64,000 nucleotides of DNA, taken from positions 62,001 through 126,000 of the forward strand of contig JANXSF010000087.1 in NCBI GenBank assembly GCA_025352795.1, given 5' to 3'. Below the pieces are notes generated by a model. It was not told where the DNA came from. It was given only the letters and a program-made list of their open reading frames with translations, and made no database searches. How positions within the stretch are numbered: the first letter of the stretch is position 1; each line of letters opens with the position of its first letter. The stretch comes from Acidobacteriota bacterium. GTDB taxonomy: Bacteria; Acidobacteriota; Terriglobia; Bryobacterales; Bryobacteraceae. Below are positions 49,568-59,083 of this stretch, piece by piece. The translations under genes were made by a program, and so were the position numbers.

Positions 49568-50877
49568 AAATACTTCTAGCAGTGCTGGTCCCGATGCTTT
49601 CACTTGCGCAGGAACCGAATTGGGCGGAAACAGACAAGCGTTCCGTCGAACTGTTGCAGCAGTACATCCGCATTCCAAGTATCAATCCGCCTGCCGACAC
49701 ACGGGCGGCCGCCGATTTCCTTACTCGCGAACTGGAAGGTGCCGGGTTGAAAGTTGCCCGCTATCAACCTAATTCCACTCATTGCGTCAACCTGATGACG
49801 CGCTTGGAAGGTCGTGATCGTTCAGCCAAACCGCTGTTGCTGCTAACTCATATGGATGTGGTCCCGGTTGATGCCAAAGCCTGGAACGTGGACCCGTTTG
49901 GCGGGGAACTCAAGGACGGGGTTATTTGGGGTCGCGGTGCCATAGATATGAAGGGAATTGGCATTCAACAATTGATGGCCGTCACTTTGCTTAAGAAGCT
50001 GGGAATTGTGCCCGTCCGTGACATTATCCTGGTTGCTACTTGTGATGAAGAAACGGATGGTACCCGTGGCGTAAAGTGGATGATCGCCAATCATTGGGAC
50101 AAATTAAATCCCGCTTTCGTTCTGGATGAAGGAGGGTTTGGCACACGCGACATTTTGACGCCAAACAAGCTGATTTTCGGCATTGCTGTGGGTGAAAAGC
50201 AGTTGGTATGGCTCAGGCTGCGGGCCAAAGGTACTGCGGCCCATGGCTCGCAACCCATCCCCGATAACGCCAACGACATTCTGCTTACTGCCATTAACAA
50301 AGCCATGGCCTTGCCTTCAGCAGGCAAGCGCCACCCGGTAGTGGATGAGATGATTCTCAACGTAGGTGTGTTGGCTCAAAACAAGTTCACCAATGCGATT
50401 CAGAAAAATACTATGTCGTTAACCACATTGCGCGCAGGCGTCGGCGACCCTCCCAAAGTGAACGTCATCCCCTCTTCCAGCGAAGCGACGCTCGATTGCC
50501 GCATACTGCCGGGTGCCAATTCCGCCGAATTTATCTCTGAGATTAAGGCGCGCATCAACGACCCGCGCGTTACGGTGGAACTGCTGTCCGAACCTCTGGA
50601 TACAGGTGTATCCAGTAGCCAGACCCCCATGTTCGCCGCCATAAAATTGGCCATTTTGAAGCACAACCCCGGCGCAGTGATCACCCCTATGCTGGTGCCC
50701 TATGGCACCGATAGCAGCAATTTCCGCATGAAAGGAGTGCCATCCTACGGTCTTAACCCCATCGTCATTGACGCCGCAACACTGGCCACCATGCACAGCG
50801 ACGCCGAACGTATCCCCATTGCCGAGTTCCTCAAGGGAGTGCGCATTTACTTCGACGTGCTACGATCAAATTTCTAG
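49564..50877 (+). CDS. Exported M20-family metallopeptidase
   Basis: 437 residues with a signal peptide (MKILLAVLVPMLSLAQ). Metal ligands: LLLTHMDVVPVD (His/Asp), WGRGAIDMKG (Asp) and CDEETDGTRG (Glu/Glu pair), plus SSNFRMKGVPSYGL at the end. The family hydrolyses amide bonds of dipeptides and N-acyl amino acids. ATGA overlap with the kinase gene; the four genes 45871-50877 form one coupled string, followed by pgk after 12 bp. Confidence 0.92.
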   Translation: MKILLAVLVPMLSLAQEPNWAETDKRSVELLQQYIRIPSINPPADTRAAADFLTRELEGAGLKVARYQPNSTHCVNLMTRLEGRDRSAKPLLLLTHMDVVPVDAKAWNVDPFGGELKDGVIWGRGAIDMKGIGIQQLMAVTLLKKLGIVPVRDIILVATCDEETDGTRGVKWMIANHWDKLNPAFVLDEGGFGTRDILTPNKLIFGIAVGEKQLVWLRLRAKGTAAHGSQPIPDNANDILLTAINKAMALPSAGKRHPVVDEMILNVGVLAQNKFTNAIQKNTMSLTTLRAGVGDPPKVNVIPSSSEATLDCRILPGANSAEFISEIKARINDPRVTVELLSEPLDTGVSSSQTPMFAAIKLAILKHNPGAVITPMLVPYGTDSSNFRMKGVPSYGLNPIVIDAATLATMHSDAERIPIAEFLKGVRIYFDVLRSNF

Positions 50878-50889
50878 CCCAAAAACTCT

Positions 50890-52059
50890 ATGTCTAAACT
50901 TTCGATACGTGACCTCGATTTAAAAGGTAAGTGTGTGTTCATGCGCGTGGACTTTAATGTCCCGTTGGCCGCTGGTGGCCAGGAGATCACTTCCGATAAG
51001 CGCATTCGTGCTTCCCTGCCCTCTATTCAATACGCTTTGGATCATGGCGCTGGCCTGATTCTTGCCAGCCACTTGGGTCGCCCCAAAGGCAAACCGAACG
51101 CTGAGATGAGTCTTAAGCCCTGTGCCGTGCGTCTTGCAGAATTGCTCGGACGCCCTGTAGTGATGGCTCCCGATTGCGTCGGCCCTGAAGTGGAAGCTTT
51201 GAAACCGCTGCCTGGGCACGTCGTGTTGTTGGAAAATCTGCGCTTCCATACCGAAGAAGAAAGTAACGACCCTGCCTTTGCAAAACAACTGGCTTCGTTG
51301 TGCGACGTCTATGTGAACGATGCTTTTGGCAGTGCTCACCGCGACCATGCATCCACTGTTGGAATGATCGCCTTCGTCTCCCGAGCCGCCGCCGGCTTGC
51401 TGATGGATAAGGAGCTGGAATATTTAGGGAAGGCGACCACCAACCCGGAACGTCCTTGCATTTCCATTCTGGGTGGCGCCAAAGTTTCCGACAAAATCGA
51501 AGTTATTCAAAACTTGGCAAAGGTTGTGGATCAGTTACTGATCGGTGGCGCTATGGCGTACACCTTCCTCCGCGCCCGTGGTGAACCTACCGGCAAATCT
51601 TTGGTGGAAGAAGACAAACTGGAATTGGCTAAATCATTAATGGATCAACTTGGTTCCAAGCTGTTACTGCCTGTTGACCATGTGGTTGCCGAAGAATTCA
51701 AAGCCGATGCCCCGCACCAGACCGTTACTGTGATCCCCGATGGCAGCATGGCTCTGGACATTGGTCCAAAGACCATTGAACTGTTTTCGGCAGTCGCAGC
51801 AAAGGCGAAGACTATCATCTGGAATGGGCCTATGGGAGTGTTTGAGCTGAAGCCTTTTGATACCGGCACAGTCGCCCTGGCCAAAGCAGTAGCCAACTCT
51901 GGAGCCATTTCCATTGTGGGTGGCGGCGATTCGGAGAAGGCTATTAAGTCTGCCGGTGTAAGTGACAAAATCAGCCATATCTCCACAGGCGGCGGTGCTT
52001 CGCTGGAGTTCCTGGGTGGTGTTCAACTGCCCGGAGTAGTGGCATTGACTAATAAATAA
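50890..52059 (+). CDS. pgk: Phosphoglycerate kinase
   Basis: 389 residues, full length. [10 protein letters not shown] near residue 18-26, SHLGRPKG (about 57-64), [12 protein letters not shown] (3-phosphoglycerate-binding), the nucleotide loop [27 protein letters not shown] and the end motifs SIVGGGDS and [11 protein letters not shown]. Transfers the phosphate of 1,3-bisphosphoglycerate to ADP in glycolysis. Separated from gap and tpi; no other glycolytic gene in the window. Confidence 0.97.
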   Translation: MSKLSIRDLDLKGKCVFMRVDFNVPLAAGGQEITSDKRIRASLPSIQYALDHGAGLILASHLGRPKGKPNAEMSLKPCAVRLAELLGRPVVMAPDCVGPEVEALKPLPGHVVLLENLRFHTEEESNDPAFAKQLASLCDVYVNDAFGSAHRDHASTVGMIAFVSRAAAGLLMDKELEYLGKATTNPERPCISILGGAKVSDKIEVIQNLAKVVDQLLIGGAMAYTFLRARGEPTGKSLVEEDKLELAKSLMDQLGSKLLLPVDHVVAEEFKADAPHQTVTVIPDGSMALDIGPKTIELFSAVAAKAKTIIWNGPMGVFELKPFDTGTVALAKAVANSGAISIVGGGDSEKAIKSAGVSDKISHISTGGGASLEFLGGVQLPGVVALTNK

Positions 52060-52076
52060 GAGTTACCCTTAAGGTT

Positions 52077-53357
52077 ATGAAGTTAGCTATATTCTTTCCA
52101 TTTTTGGCACTGCTGGCAACCGCTGCAATGCCCGATGTCACGTTTCACAAAGACGTGATGCCAGTGCTGCAAAAACATTGCCAGATCTGCCACCGTCCTG
52201 GTGAGGCCGGACCCATGTCGTTCCTTTCTTATAAGGAATCCCGACCCTGGGCCAAGGCTATGCGCGATGCCGTGGCATCGAAAAAGATGCCGCCGTGGTT
52301 TGCTGATCCAGCCCATGGAAAGTTTGCAAACGACCGTCGGCTTGATTCCAAAGATATTGAAACTCTAACGCAGTGGGCCAACACTGGTGCAAAAGAAGGC
52401 AATCCCAAAGATGCCCCCAAGCCAGTTACATTCGCCCAAGGTTGGACCATTGGCAATCCTGACGTTGTGTTCGAAATGCCCTTTGAATTCGACATTCCAG
52501 CGAAAGGAACTCTAGAATACCAGCACTTTGTTCTGCCCACTAATTTCAAGGAAGACACTTGGGTAACAGCGGTTGAAGTACGTCCCAGCAATCGCGCAGT
52601 TACTCATCATGGTGTGGCCTTTGTTCGCCCTCCTGGTTCGAATTGGCTGCGTGATGCCAAGCCTGGTGTGGCGTATGTTCCTCCGGTCACCTGGCGATCC
52701 AATCTATCCCAGCTTGAAGAAGTTTTTGAAACCTACGTTCCCGGTGCAGTTCCTCATCACCTGGCCCCAGGTCAGGCGAAACTGATTCCCGCTGGCAGCG
52801 ATATTATTCTTCAAATGCATTACACCGCAAACGGCACGGCAAGCAAGGACAGAAGTCGCATTGGACTGATTCTTTCAAAAACTCCGCCATCCGAACGTGT
52901 CTATTCTATGAGCGTAACCAATTCCAAATTTGCAATTCCTCCCGGTGCTTCAGAATACCCTGTTGAAGGAAAATTCATATTCCAACAAGAAGTCAAACTG
53001 CTGGCACTTTCACCTCACATGCACTTACGAGGGAAGTCCATGCAGTACACGGTGGTTTATCCGACGGGTGAATCCCAAGTAGTGTTGAATGTTCCCAACT
53101 ACGATTTCAGTTGGCAATTGTTCTACTACATGGATAAACCGCTGGTTCTTCCAAAAGGCTCCCGCATTGACGTTCGGGCGACTTTCGACAATTCTGCGAA
53201 CAACAAAAACAACCCCGACGCTACACAGGAAGTGAAGTGGGGAGATCAAAGTTGGCAGGAAATGATGGTGGCCTTTGTTGACGTGGTGATTCCAGCCAAC
53301 ATGAATCAACTGGAAATTTACACCGGACCCAAGCGGCAACCCAAACCAGCGGAATAG
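52077..53357 (+). CDS. Secreted heme-c and copper monooxygenase-like protein (copy A)
   Basis: 426 residues with a signal peptide (MKLAIFFPFLALLATAA). Cytochrome-like CQICH at residues 35-39 followed by RPGEAGPMSF and MPPWFADP, then a copper type II, ascorbate-dependent monooxygenase-like fold with AVTHHGVAFV, LQMHYTANG and LSPHMHLRGKSM supplying His/Met copper ligands. Family members in Acidobacteriota and Planctomycetes are usually called cytochrome c/hydroxylase-like and probably act in the periplasm on organic substrates; the reaction is not known. Paralog of the gene at 54189-55382, in opposite orientation. Confidence 0.88.
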   Translation: MKLAIFFPFLALLATAAMPDVTFHKDVMPVLQKHCQICHRPGEAGPMSFLSYKESRPWAKAMRDAVASKKMPPWFADPAHGKFANDRRLDSKDIETLTQWANTGAKEGNPKDAPKPVTFAQGWTIGNPDVVFEMPFEFDIPAKGTLEYQHFVLPTNFKEDTWVTAVEVRPSNRAVTHHGVAFVRPPGSNWLRDAKPGVAYVPPVTWRSNLSQLEEVFETYVPGAVPHHLAPGQAKLIPAGSDIILQMHYTANGTASKDRSRIGLILSKTPPSERVYSMSVTNSKFAIPPGASEYPVEGKFIFQQEVKLLALSPHMHLRGKSMQYTVVYPTGESQVVLNVPNYDFSWQLFYYMDKPLVLPKGSRIDVRATFDNSANNKNNPDATQEVKWGDQSWQEMMVAFVDVVIPANMNQLEIYTGPKRQPKPAE

Positions 53358-53359
53358 CA

Positions 53360-54178
53360 TTGGTCATTCGAACCCTTTCGATTCTCGACGTGCCTCAGGC
53401 AAACAAGTTGAGTAATCTTGCGGGTTGGAATCAAACCAAGCGTGACTGGCTGCGCATACTGCTTTTAGAACCTGAAGGCTGCTTCTGCATTGTGATGGAT
53501 GGCTGTGTTGTAGCAACCACTACAGCCATCCGTTATGAAGGCCGCCTGGCCTGGATCGGGATGGTGTTGACGCATCCCGACTATCGTCGTTTAGGGTTCG
53601 CCCGCCTGCTGATGGAGCATGCTCTACGTTGGCTACGTGCTCAGGATATAGCCGTCGTCAAACTGGATGCGACAGACGATGGACGTCCGCTATATGCGTC
53701 ACTTGGATTTACTGATGACTGCGCAGTAGAACGTTGGATTCGCCCTCCTGGTCTGAGCAAGCACCCTGTTCCCGTCCTTCCTTGCGACACAGAGTTTGAA
53801 ATGGATCGCGCTGCATTCGGTCTTTCCCGCACAGAACTACTAAACTTATTACGAGAAGAAACCTGCGCAGGCAGTCCTGAACTGGGGTTTGCCATTTGCC
53901 GCGAAGGTGCACTTGGATCCTATTTCGGTCCTTGCCTGGCAACATCTCAAAGCAACGCCCGTCACTTTATGGATTGGTTCTGCGCACTTCATCCAGACCG
54001 ACAATTGATTTGGGATCTGTTCCCACAACATCAAAAGGCGAAGGATTTGGCCACAGAATTCCACTTTCTTGCGAGGCGTTCCTTGGTTCGCATGGGTCTG
54101 TCCTTGCAACCAGGCGTTACAACTCCTCCTACCAATCCACAGGCTTACTACGCCATTGCTGGTTTCGAATACGGGTAG
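53360..54178 (+). CDS. GNAT N-acetyltransferase
   Basis: 272 residues, starting TTG at 53360, 2 nt after the stop of the heme/copper gene. Acetyl-CoA-binding motif RRLGFARLLMEHALRWL (about 76-92) and a second GNAT-like half after residue 130 that looks degenerate (FGLSRTELLNLLREETCAGSPELGFAICREGALGSYFGPCLA), ending in QAYYAIAGFEYG, the usual tail of such two-part acetyltransferases. Substrate unknown. Confidence 0.85.
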   Translation: MVIRTLSILDVPQANKLSNLAGWNQTKRDWLRILLLEPEGCFCIVMDGCVVATTTAIRYEGRLAWIGMVLTHPDYRRLGFARLLMEHALRWLRAQDIAVVKLDATDDGRPLYASLGFTDDCAVERWIRPPGLSKHPVPVLPCDTEFEMDRAAFGLSRTELLNLLREETCAGSPELGFAICREGALGSYFGPCLATSQSNARHFMDWFCALHPDRQLIWDLFPQHQKAKDLATEFHFLARRSLVRMGLSLQPGVTTPPTNPQAYYAIAGFEYG

Positions 54179-54188
54179 GTTTCTGCGT

Positions 54189-55382
54189 CTATTGCCGAAT
54201 GAAAAAGCTTTCTTTGTCCATGCTTGCTGGTACCACAACATCGAAGAAACCCACCATCATCTCTTCCCAACTCTGTTCACCCCAGTGGACTTCCGCATCT
54301 GGATCAGGGTTGTAGGGATTGTTTGCCGAGTTATCGTAAGTCGCCGTCATCAGAATTCGCGTGCCCTTCGATAACAAGCGAGGCTTGTCCAAATCGTAAC
54401 GCAATTGCCAATTGAAGCGATAAGGCTTCACGCTCAATAAGGTCTCCCACTGGCCAGGACGTTCGGCGATGGCGTAGACAAAACTACTGCCTCGAAGGTG
54501 CATGTGAGGGAACAGATTCAGCAAGATTGCTTCGTTAGGAAACGATCCACTGACACTCAGATGGTAACTGCGATCTCCTGGTGGAATGGAGATGTTTCCA
54601 TTGTTCATTTGTAGCGTCAAAATGCGCTGTTTGGGCGCTTCTTTGGCGAAGACTAAGCCTATTTTGGTCTTATCGGCGACTGCCTTTCCATTGGTCGTAT
54701 AGTGAACTTGCAATACTAGACTAGACCCAGCCGGAATCTTTTTCCCCATCCCATCAGGCGCAATAAATGGTGGTTGACCCGGCGTGTACACCAGCAGAAT
54801 GTCCCGCACAGTTTCCGTCTTCGTTCCAAAAGCCACGCCAGGCTTGGCTTCGGCCAACCATTTCGAACCAGGCTCGCGGATGTAAACCACTGCATGATGA
54901 ACCACTCCACGGACAGAAGGACGCACCTCCGCCGCAGTTACCCAACAATCTGCGCTGCAAATACTTTCCAACACAATGTGCTGGTACAGGACATCCCCTT
55001 TAGCCGGAATCTGAAATGCCTCTTTCATCTCCACTATTTTATTTGGAGGCGTGATGCCCCAACCTTCCACCCACTTGGCTTGAGTTGAAACTGGATGCCC
55101 TTCCATTGAGCCTCCATCAACCCACTTGCCGATGGTGGCAATTTCTTCGTCACTCAGTCGCGGATCATTCTTGAATTTTCCAAAGCGAGGATCTGCAAAC
55201 CATGGAGGCATACTGCGGGCAGTCACTGCCTGGCGAATGGCCTTGGCCCACGGCCTTGCTTCTTTGAATGTGGAAAGAAGCATGGGCCCCACTTCGCCCT
55301 TACGATGGCAGCTTTGGCAATGACGTTCCAGAATCGGTTGCACATCGGCAAAAGTGACCAACGCTGCCAACAATAACATCAT
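54189..55382 (-). CDS. Secreted heme-c and copper monooxygenase-like protein (copy B)
   Basis: 397 residues. Short signal (MMLLLAALVTFA), CQSCH at residues 22-26 followed by RKGEVGPMLLSTFKEARPWAKAIRQAV, then VVHHAVVYIREPGSKW, QVHYTTNG and LFPHMHLRGSSFVY. Same domain order as copy A, closely similar motifs (MPPWFADP in both), but shorter. It converges on the GNAT gene from the other side. Its ATG overlaps the stop of the DUF6265 gene (ATGA). Confidence 0.88.
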   Translation of the reverse strand: MMLLLAALVTFADVQPILERHCQSCHRKGEVGPMLLSTFKEARPWAKAIRQAVTARSMPPWFADPRFGKFKNDPRLSDEEIATIGKWVDGGSMEGHPVSTQAKWVEGWGITPPNKIVEMKEAFQIPAKGDVLYQHIVLESICSADCWVTAAEVRPSVRGVVHHAVVYIREPGSKWLAEAKPGVAFGTKTETVRDILLVYTPGQPPFIAPDGMGKKIPAGSSLVLQVHYTTNGKAVADKTKIGLVFAKEAPKQRILTLQMNNGNISIPPGDRSYHLSVSGSFPNEAILLNLFPHMHLRGSSFVYAIAERPGQWETLLSVKPYRFNWQLRYDLDKPRLLSKGTRILMTATYDNSANNPYNPDPDAEVHWGEQSWEEMMVGFFDVVVPASMDKESFFIRQ

Positions 55383-55846
55383 TTGCAGGATACCCGTTTC
55401 ATTGGATATTCTTCCGCTGCTGGCTTGCCTTTCATAACTCCTTCCACTTTGGCGAACAATCCATTCTTACCCGTAGAACGATAGATAATGCGTTGCGGAA
55501 AATCGTGAGTGGGATTTTCAAAAACAACTTCGCCAGGCTTCAAGCTGGCCACTGGGAAGGTGGTCTTTTGCCCCGCCAGTTTAGTTTGCACAGTCATGCC
55601 AAGCTTGCCGTCATCCACGCGAATCATGGCGAACTCAGTAAAGGTTGTGCGATCCCCTTTAACGTTGCGCGCCGTTCCCAGCATGGTACCGGCCACTGGA
55701 CGCATCCACATTTCCTGATTCAACTGTTCACCAAAGGGCCCTTCCCAACAGCCTGCCATGAAGGACAACTTGTCAATGTCCGCCGCATCTACATTCGCCG
55801 CAGTGAATAAATACATGGAAACCAACCCCGCCAGAATAGTTCGCAT
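55379..55846 (-). CDS. DUF6265 family exported protein
   Basis: 155 residues from Met at 55846 (MRTILAGLVSMYLFTAANVDAADI, signal peptide). Contains FMAGCWEGPFGEQLNQEMWMRPVAGTMLGTAR and EVVFENPTHDFPQRIIYR, the family pattern. Function unknown; a lipocalin-like beta fold is expected. A more upstream Met at 55867 would add seven residues of a less typical n-region. The divergent rnr starts at 55886, 40 bp away. Confidence 0.85.
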   Translation of the reverse strand: MRTILAGLVSMYLFTAANVDAADIDKLSFMAGCWEGPFGEQLNQEMWMRPVAGTMLGTARNVKGDRTTFTEFAMIRVDDGKLGMTVQTKLAGQKTTFPVASLKPGEVVFENPTHDFPQRIIYRSTGKNGLFAKVEGVMKGKPAAEEYPMKRVSCK

Positions 55847-55885
55847 AGTTAAATTATGACTCGCCATTCGTCATAATAGTTTTCA

Positions 55886-58159
55886 ATGACTGACGAAGAA
55901 ATAGCGAATTACATTGTCCGCGAACCGCACGGTCGCACTACGCTCAAGAATTTATGTCGTGAGCTGCAAGTGCGCGGTGACGAACGTCAGGCGCTGGAAG
56001 CGGCCATTGATCGTTTAGTGGAAAAAGGGCTGCTGATTGAAATGCGTTCTGGCCAATATATGGCTACGCAGAGCAGTCGTGAATTCTCTGTCGGCAAGCT
56101 GAGCATGCATCGCGATGGGTTCGGTTTTGTTAAACCTGTAGTGCCTATTCCCAACATGGTGGGCGATATTTTCATCGGTTCACAAAGCGCCGCCAAAGCC
56201 ATGCATGGTGATAAGGTGATGGTCCGCGTCAGTCGTGTAGACCGTGATGGCAAGGCCGATGGTGAGATTGTACGCATTCTGGAACGAGCCTATCGAACGG
56301 TGGTGGGTGAATTTCGTGTGCGAAGGCGCGGCAACTTCGTCAAGCCTCACGATGAACGGATTAAGCAGTGGGTCTACATTCCTGATGGCTACGAAATTCC
56401 GCCCCAAGGTGCCGAGGTGGATCGCATCGGAAAAATCGCCGCTAGTCCCAAATCTGTTGAGGAAATGGATGGTCTCATTGTAAATGTGGAAGTGCTGGAG
56501 TACCCCGCAGAAGGCGAAGACGCAGTTGGCCGCATCATTGAAATTCTAGGTAAGGAAGATGATTTCGGTGTTGATGTTGAGATCATGATTCGCAAGCATC
56601 AGATCCCGCACCACTTTCCAGATGAGGTTCTGCAACAGGCACGATCCATGCCCACAGAAGTTTCTGCAGTGGAATGCATGGGTCGGGTGGACTACCGCGA
56701 ACTGGACATTGTCACCATTGATGGCGAAACTGCCCGCGACTTTGACGATGCCATTTATGCAGAGCTCTTACCCAACGGCAATTTCCAATTGCAAGTCCAT
56801 ATTGCCGACGTCAGCCATTATGTAGAACCGCACACGCCCTTGGATATTGAGGCTGCCATGCGCGGCACCAGCGTCTATTTTCCAGACAGGGCAGTACCCA
56901 TGTTGCCCATTGAACTATCCACTGAAATCTGTTCTTTGAAGCCGCATGTGGATCGACTTGTGGTTTCCATGATTATGGAAATTGATCACCAGGGAGATAT
57001 TTTGGGTCAGCAATTCCATCGCGGGGTGATTCGATCTGCCGAACGGATGACCTATACGAATGTTCAGAAAATATACGATGGCGACGCTGAACAGAAGGAA
57101 CGCTATAGCCGCTTGTTGCCCCGATTTGACTTGATGAAGGAACTGGCCGAGATTTTATTGCGACACAGGCAGAAGCGCGGTTCCATTGATTTCGACCTGC
57201 CTGAGCCAATCATCGAATTGGATGAATTGGGACAAATGGTTTCAGTACAGCGTTCCCCTCGGCTGTTCTCGCAACGGTTGATTGAAGAGTTCATGTTGGC
57301 AGCGAATCAAGCCGTAGCAAGTGAACTGCAATCGAAGCTTTCCTTTGCCATGTATCGAATTCACGAATTACCCGATTCCAAACGGGTGGCCGCATTTGAA
57401 GAAATTGCGGCGCACTTCGGCTATTCGTTAACCCGCGGGGCGTTGCCCATTCAACGCTATTCCATGGTGGATAAAAAACGCGATGGTCGCAAAGTGCGCC
57501 GCGATGTTGAACTGGTAAACAAAGACATTGGCATTACCTCAAAGGATTACCAGAAGTTGATTCGCAAGTTGGAAGGCAAGCCTGAGGAGCGCATTTTGAA
57601 TTACCTGATGCTGCGTTCTTTGCGGCAAGCTCGTTATAGCGCATCGAACGAAGGCCACTTTGCCCTTGCCATGAATCACTACACTCACTTCACTTCGCCC
57701 ATCCGCCGGTATCCTGATTTGATTGTGCATCGGCTCTTATTGGGCGCAAAGTACTCTGATCAGGAGTTGAAAGAAATCGCTGATGACACGTCGTTCACCG
57801 AGCGCCGTTCGGCCGATGCCGAGCGGGAACTGATTGAGTGGAAAAAGATCAAGTTTATGATCCAGTATGTGGGCGAAACGTTCCATGCACTGATCACCAA
57901 CACAACCAAGTACGGCTTCTTTGTGGAACTGGAAGAACTGTTTGTGGAAGGCTTGGTGCCCATGGATTCCCTGCATGACGACAAATATTTTTATCAGGAA
58001 ACTGTGAGGCGGATTGTTGGACAGCGCACTCGTCGGGAGTTCGCAATTGGCGACAAAGTTCTGGTGCTATTGGACCGCGTAAATAGTACGGACAAGAAGC
58101 TGGAATTTTCCTGGATTGACGAAACGGCCAGCAAACCGAAGAAGAAGAAAAAGAAATAG
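55886..58159 (+). CDS. rnr: Ribonuclease R
   Basis: 757 residues. N-terminal winged helix and cold-shock domains (REFSVGKLSMHRDGFGFVKP, GDIFIGSQSAAKAMHGDKVMVRV), then the RNB catalytic domain with TIDGETARDFDDAIYAELL (acidic Mg ligands) and HYTHFTSPIRRYPDLIVHRLL, then an S1 domain (FHALITNTTKYGFFVELEELFVEGLVPMDSL) and a Lys-rich tail PKKKKKK. Processive 3'-5' exoribonuclease able to degrade structured RNA. It starts a same-strand run rnr-purC-cvpA-gph. Confidence 0.96.
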   Translation: MTDEEIANYIVREPHGRTTLKNLCRELQVRGDERQALEAAIDRLVEKGLLIEMRSGQYMATQSSREFSVGKLSMHRDGFGFVKPVVPIPNMVGDIFIGSQSAAKAMHGDKVMVRVSRVDRDGKADGEIVRILERAYRTVVGEFRVRRRGNFVKPHDERIKQWVYIPDGYEIPPQGAEVDRIGKIAASPKSVEEMDGLIVNVEVLEYPAEGEDAVGRIIEILGKEDDFGVDVEIMIRKHQIPHHFPDEVLQQARSMPTEVSAVECMGRVDYRELDIVTIDGETARDFDDAIYAELLPNGNFQLQVHIADVSHYVEPHTPLDIEAAMRGTSVYFPDRAVPMLPIELSTEICSLKPHVDRLVVSMIMEIDHQGDILGQQFHRGVIRSAERMTYTNVQKIYDGDAEQKERYSRLLPRFDLMKELAEILLRHRQKRGSIDFDLPEPIIELDELGQMVSVQRSPRLFSQRLIEEFMLAANQAVASELQSKLSFAMYRIHELPDSKRVAAFEEIAAHFGYSLTRGALPIQRYSMVDKKRDGRKVRRDVELVNKDIGITSKDYQKLIRKLEGKPEERILNYLMLRSLRQARYSASNEGHFALAMNHYTHFTSPIRRYPDLIVHRLLLGAKYSDQELKEIADDTSFTERRSADAERELIEWKKIKFMIQYVGETFHALITNTTKYGFFVELEELFVEGLVPMDSLHDDKYFYQETVRRIVGQRTRREFAIGDKVLVLLDRVNSTDKKLEFSWIDETASKPKKKKKK

Positions 58160-58198
58160 TATTGCGCCAACAAAGCAAGTCGCGGGAAGATGAAATGA

Positions 58199-59083
58199 AT
58201 GGTTCTTACCGATACAAATCTTCCTGGGATCCCGCTGCACGCCAAGGGTAAAGTTCGCGACGTTTATGAAGTTGGTTCAGACCGACTGTTGATCATTGCT
58301 ACGGACCGAATTTCCGCCTTCGATTACATTTTGGCATCGGGCATTCCTGACAAAGGACGTGTGCTGACAGCCATGTCTCTGTTCTGGTTCAAGTTTTTGG
58401 CAGACGTAACTCCCAACCATTTGATAACCGCCAATGTAGACGAGTATCCCGCGAACTTACATCCATTTCGGGATCAGTTAGAAGGCCGATCCATGTTAGT
58501 GCATCGCGCCAAAATGGTGGATGTGGAATGTGTAGCGCGAGGTTATATTTCCGGATCAGGATGGAAGGATTACAAGAGTAGCGGTGCGATTTGCGGAATC
58601 GCATTGCCTACCGGGTTGAAAGAAAGCGACCGCTTGCCGGAACCCATTTTTACACCAGCGACCAAGGCGCAGACAGGTCATGATGAAAATGTTTCGTTCG
58701 ATACGGTTGCCGCGCACATCGGCGTTGAATTGACCAATAGGCTGCGCGATCTAACATTAGCCATCTATCGTAAAGCAGCCGATTTTTCCTGGTCAAAGGG
58801 AATTATTCTGGCCGATACCAAATTTGAATTTGGCTTTGTTGGCGGTGAGTTGATTCTGGGTGACGAAGTGTTGACCCCGGATTCTTCCAGGTTCTGGCCG
58901 CGGGCGACCTATGCTCCAGGCGGTGCCCAACCATCGTACGATAAGCAGTTTGTACGGGACTATCTGGAACGTATCCAATGGAGCAAGCGGCCACCGGCTC
59001 CCCCGCTTCCTGCTGAAATCGCAGTCCGCACCAGCGAAAAATATAAGACCGCTTATCGCGAACTTACGGGGATGAGCATATGA
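58199..59083 (+). CDS. purC: Phosphoribosylaminoimidazole-succinocarboxamide synthase
   Basis: 294 residues, close to the longer (yeast-type) purC. GKVRDVYEVGSDRLLIIATDRISAFDYIL is the N-terminal ATP/phosphate region, EGRSMLVHRAKMVDVECVARGYISGSGWKDY the CAIR/Asp region and ILADTKFEFGF the metal-binding motif. Joins aspartate to CAIR in purine synthesis. The following cvpA begins on its stop (ATGA). A Glu-rich motif near the C-terminus is absent, as is usual. Confidence 0.96.
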   Translation: MVLTDTNLPGIPLHAKGKVRDVYEVGSDRLLIIATDRISAFDYILASGIPDKGRVLTAMSLFWFKFLADVTPNHLITANVDEYPANLHPFRDQLEGRSMLVHRAKMVDVECVARGYISGSGWKDYKSSGAICGIALPTGLKESDRLPEPIFTPATKAQTGHDENVSFDTVAAHIGVELTNRLRDLTLAIYRKAADFSWSKGIILADTKFEFGFVGGELILGDEVLTPDSSRFWPRATYAPGGAQPSYDKQFVRDYLERIQWSKRPPAPPLPAEIAVRTSEKYKTAYRELTGMSI

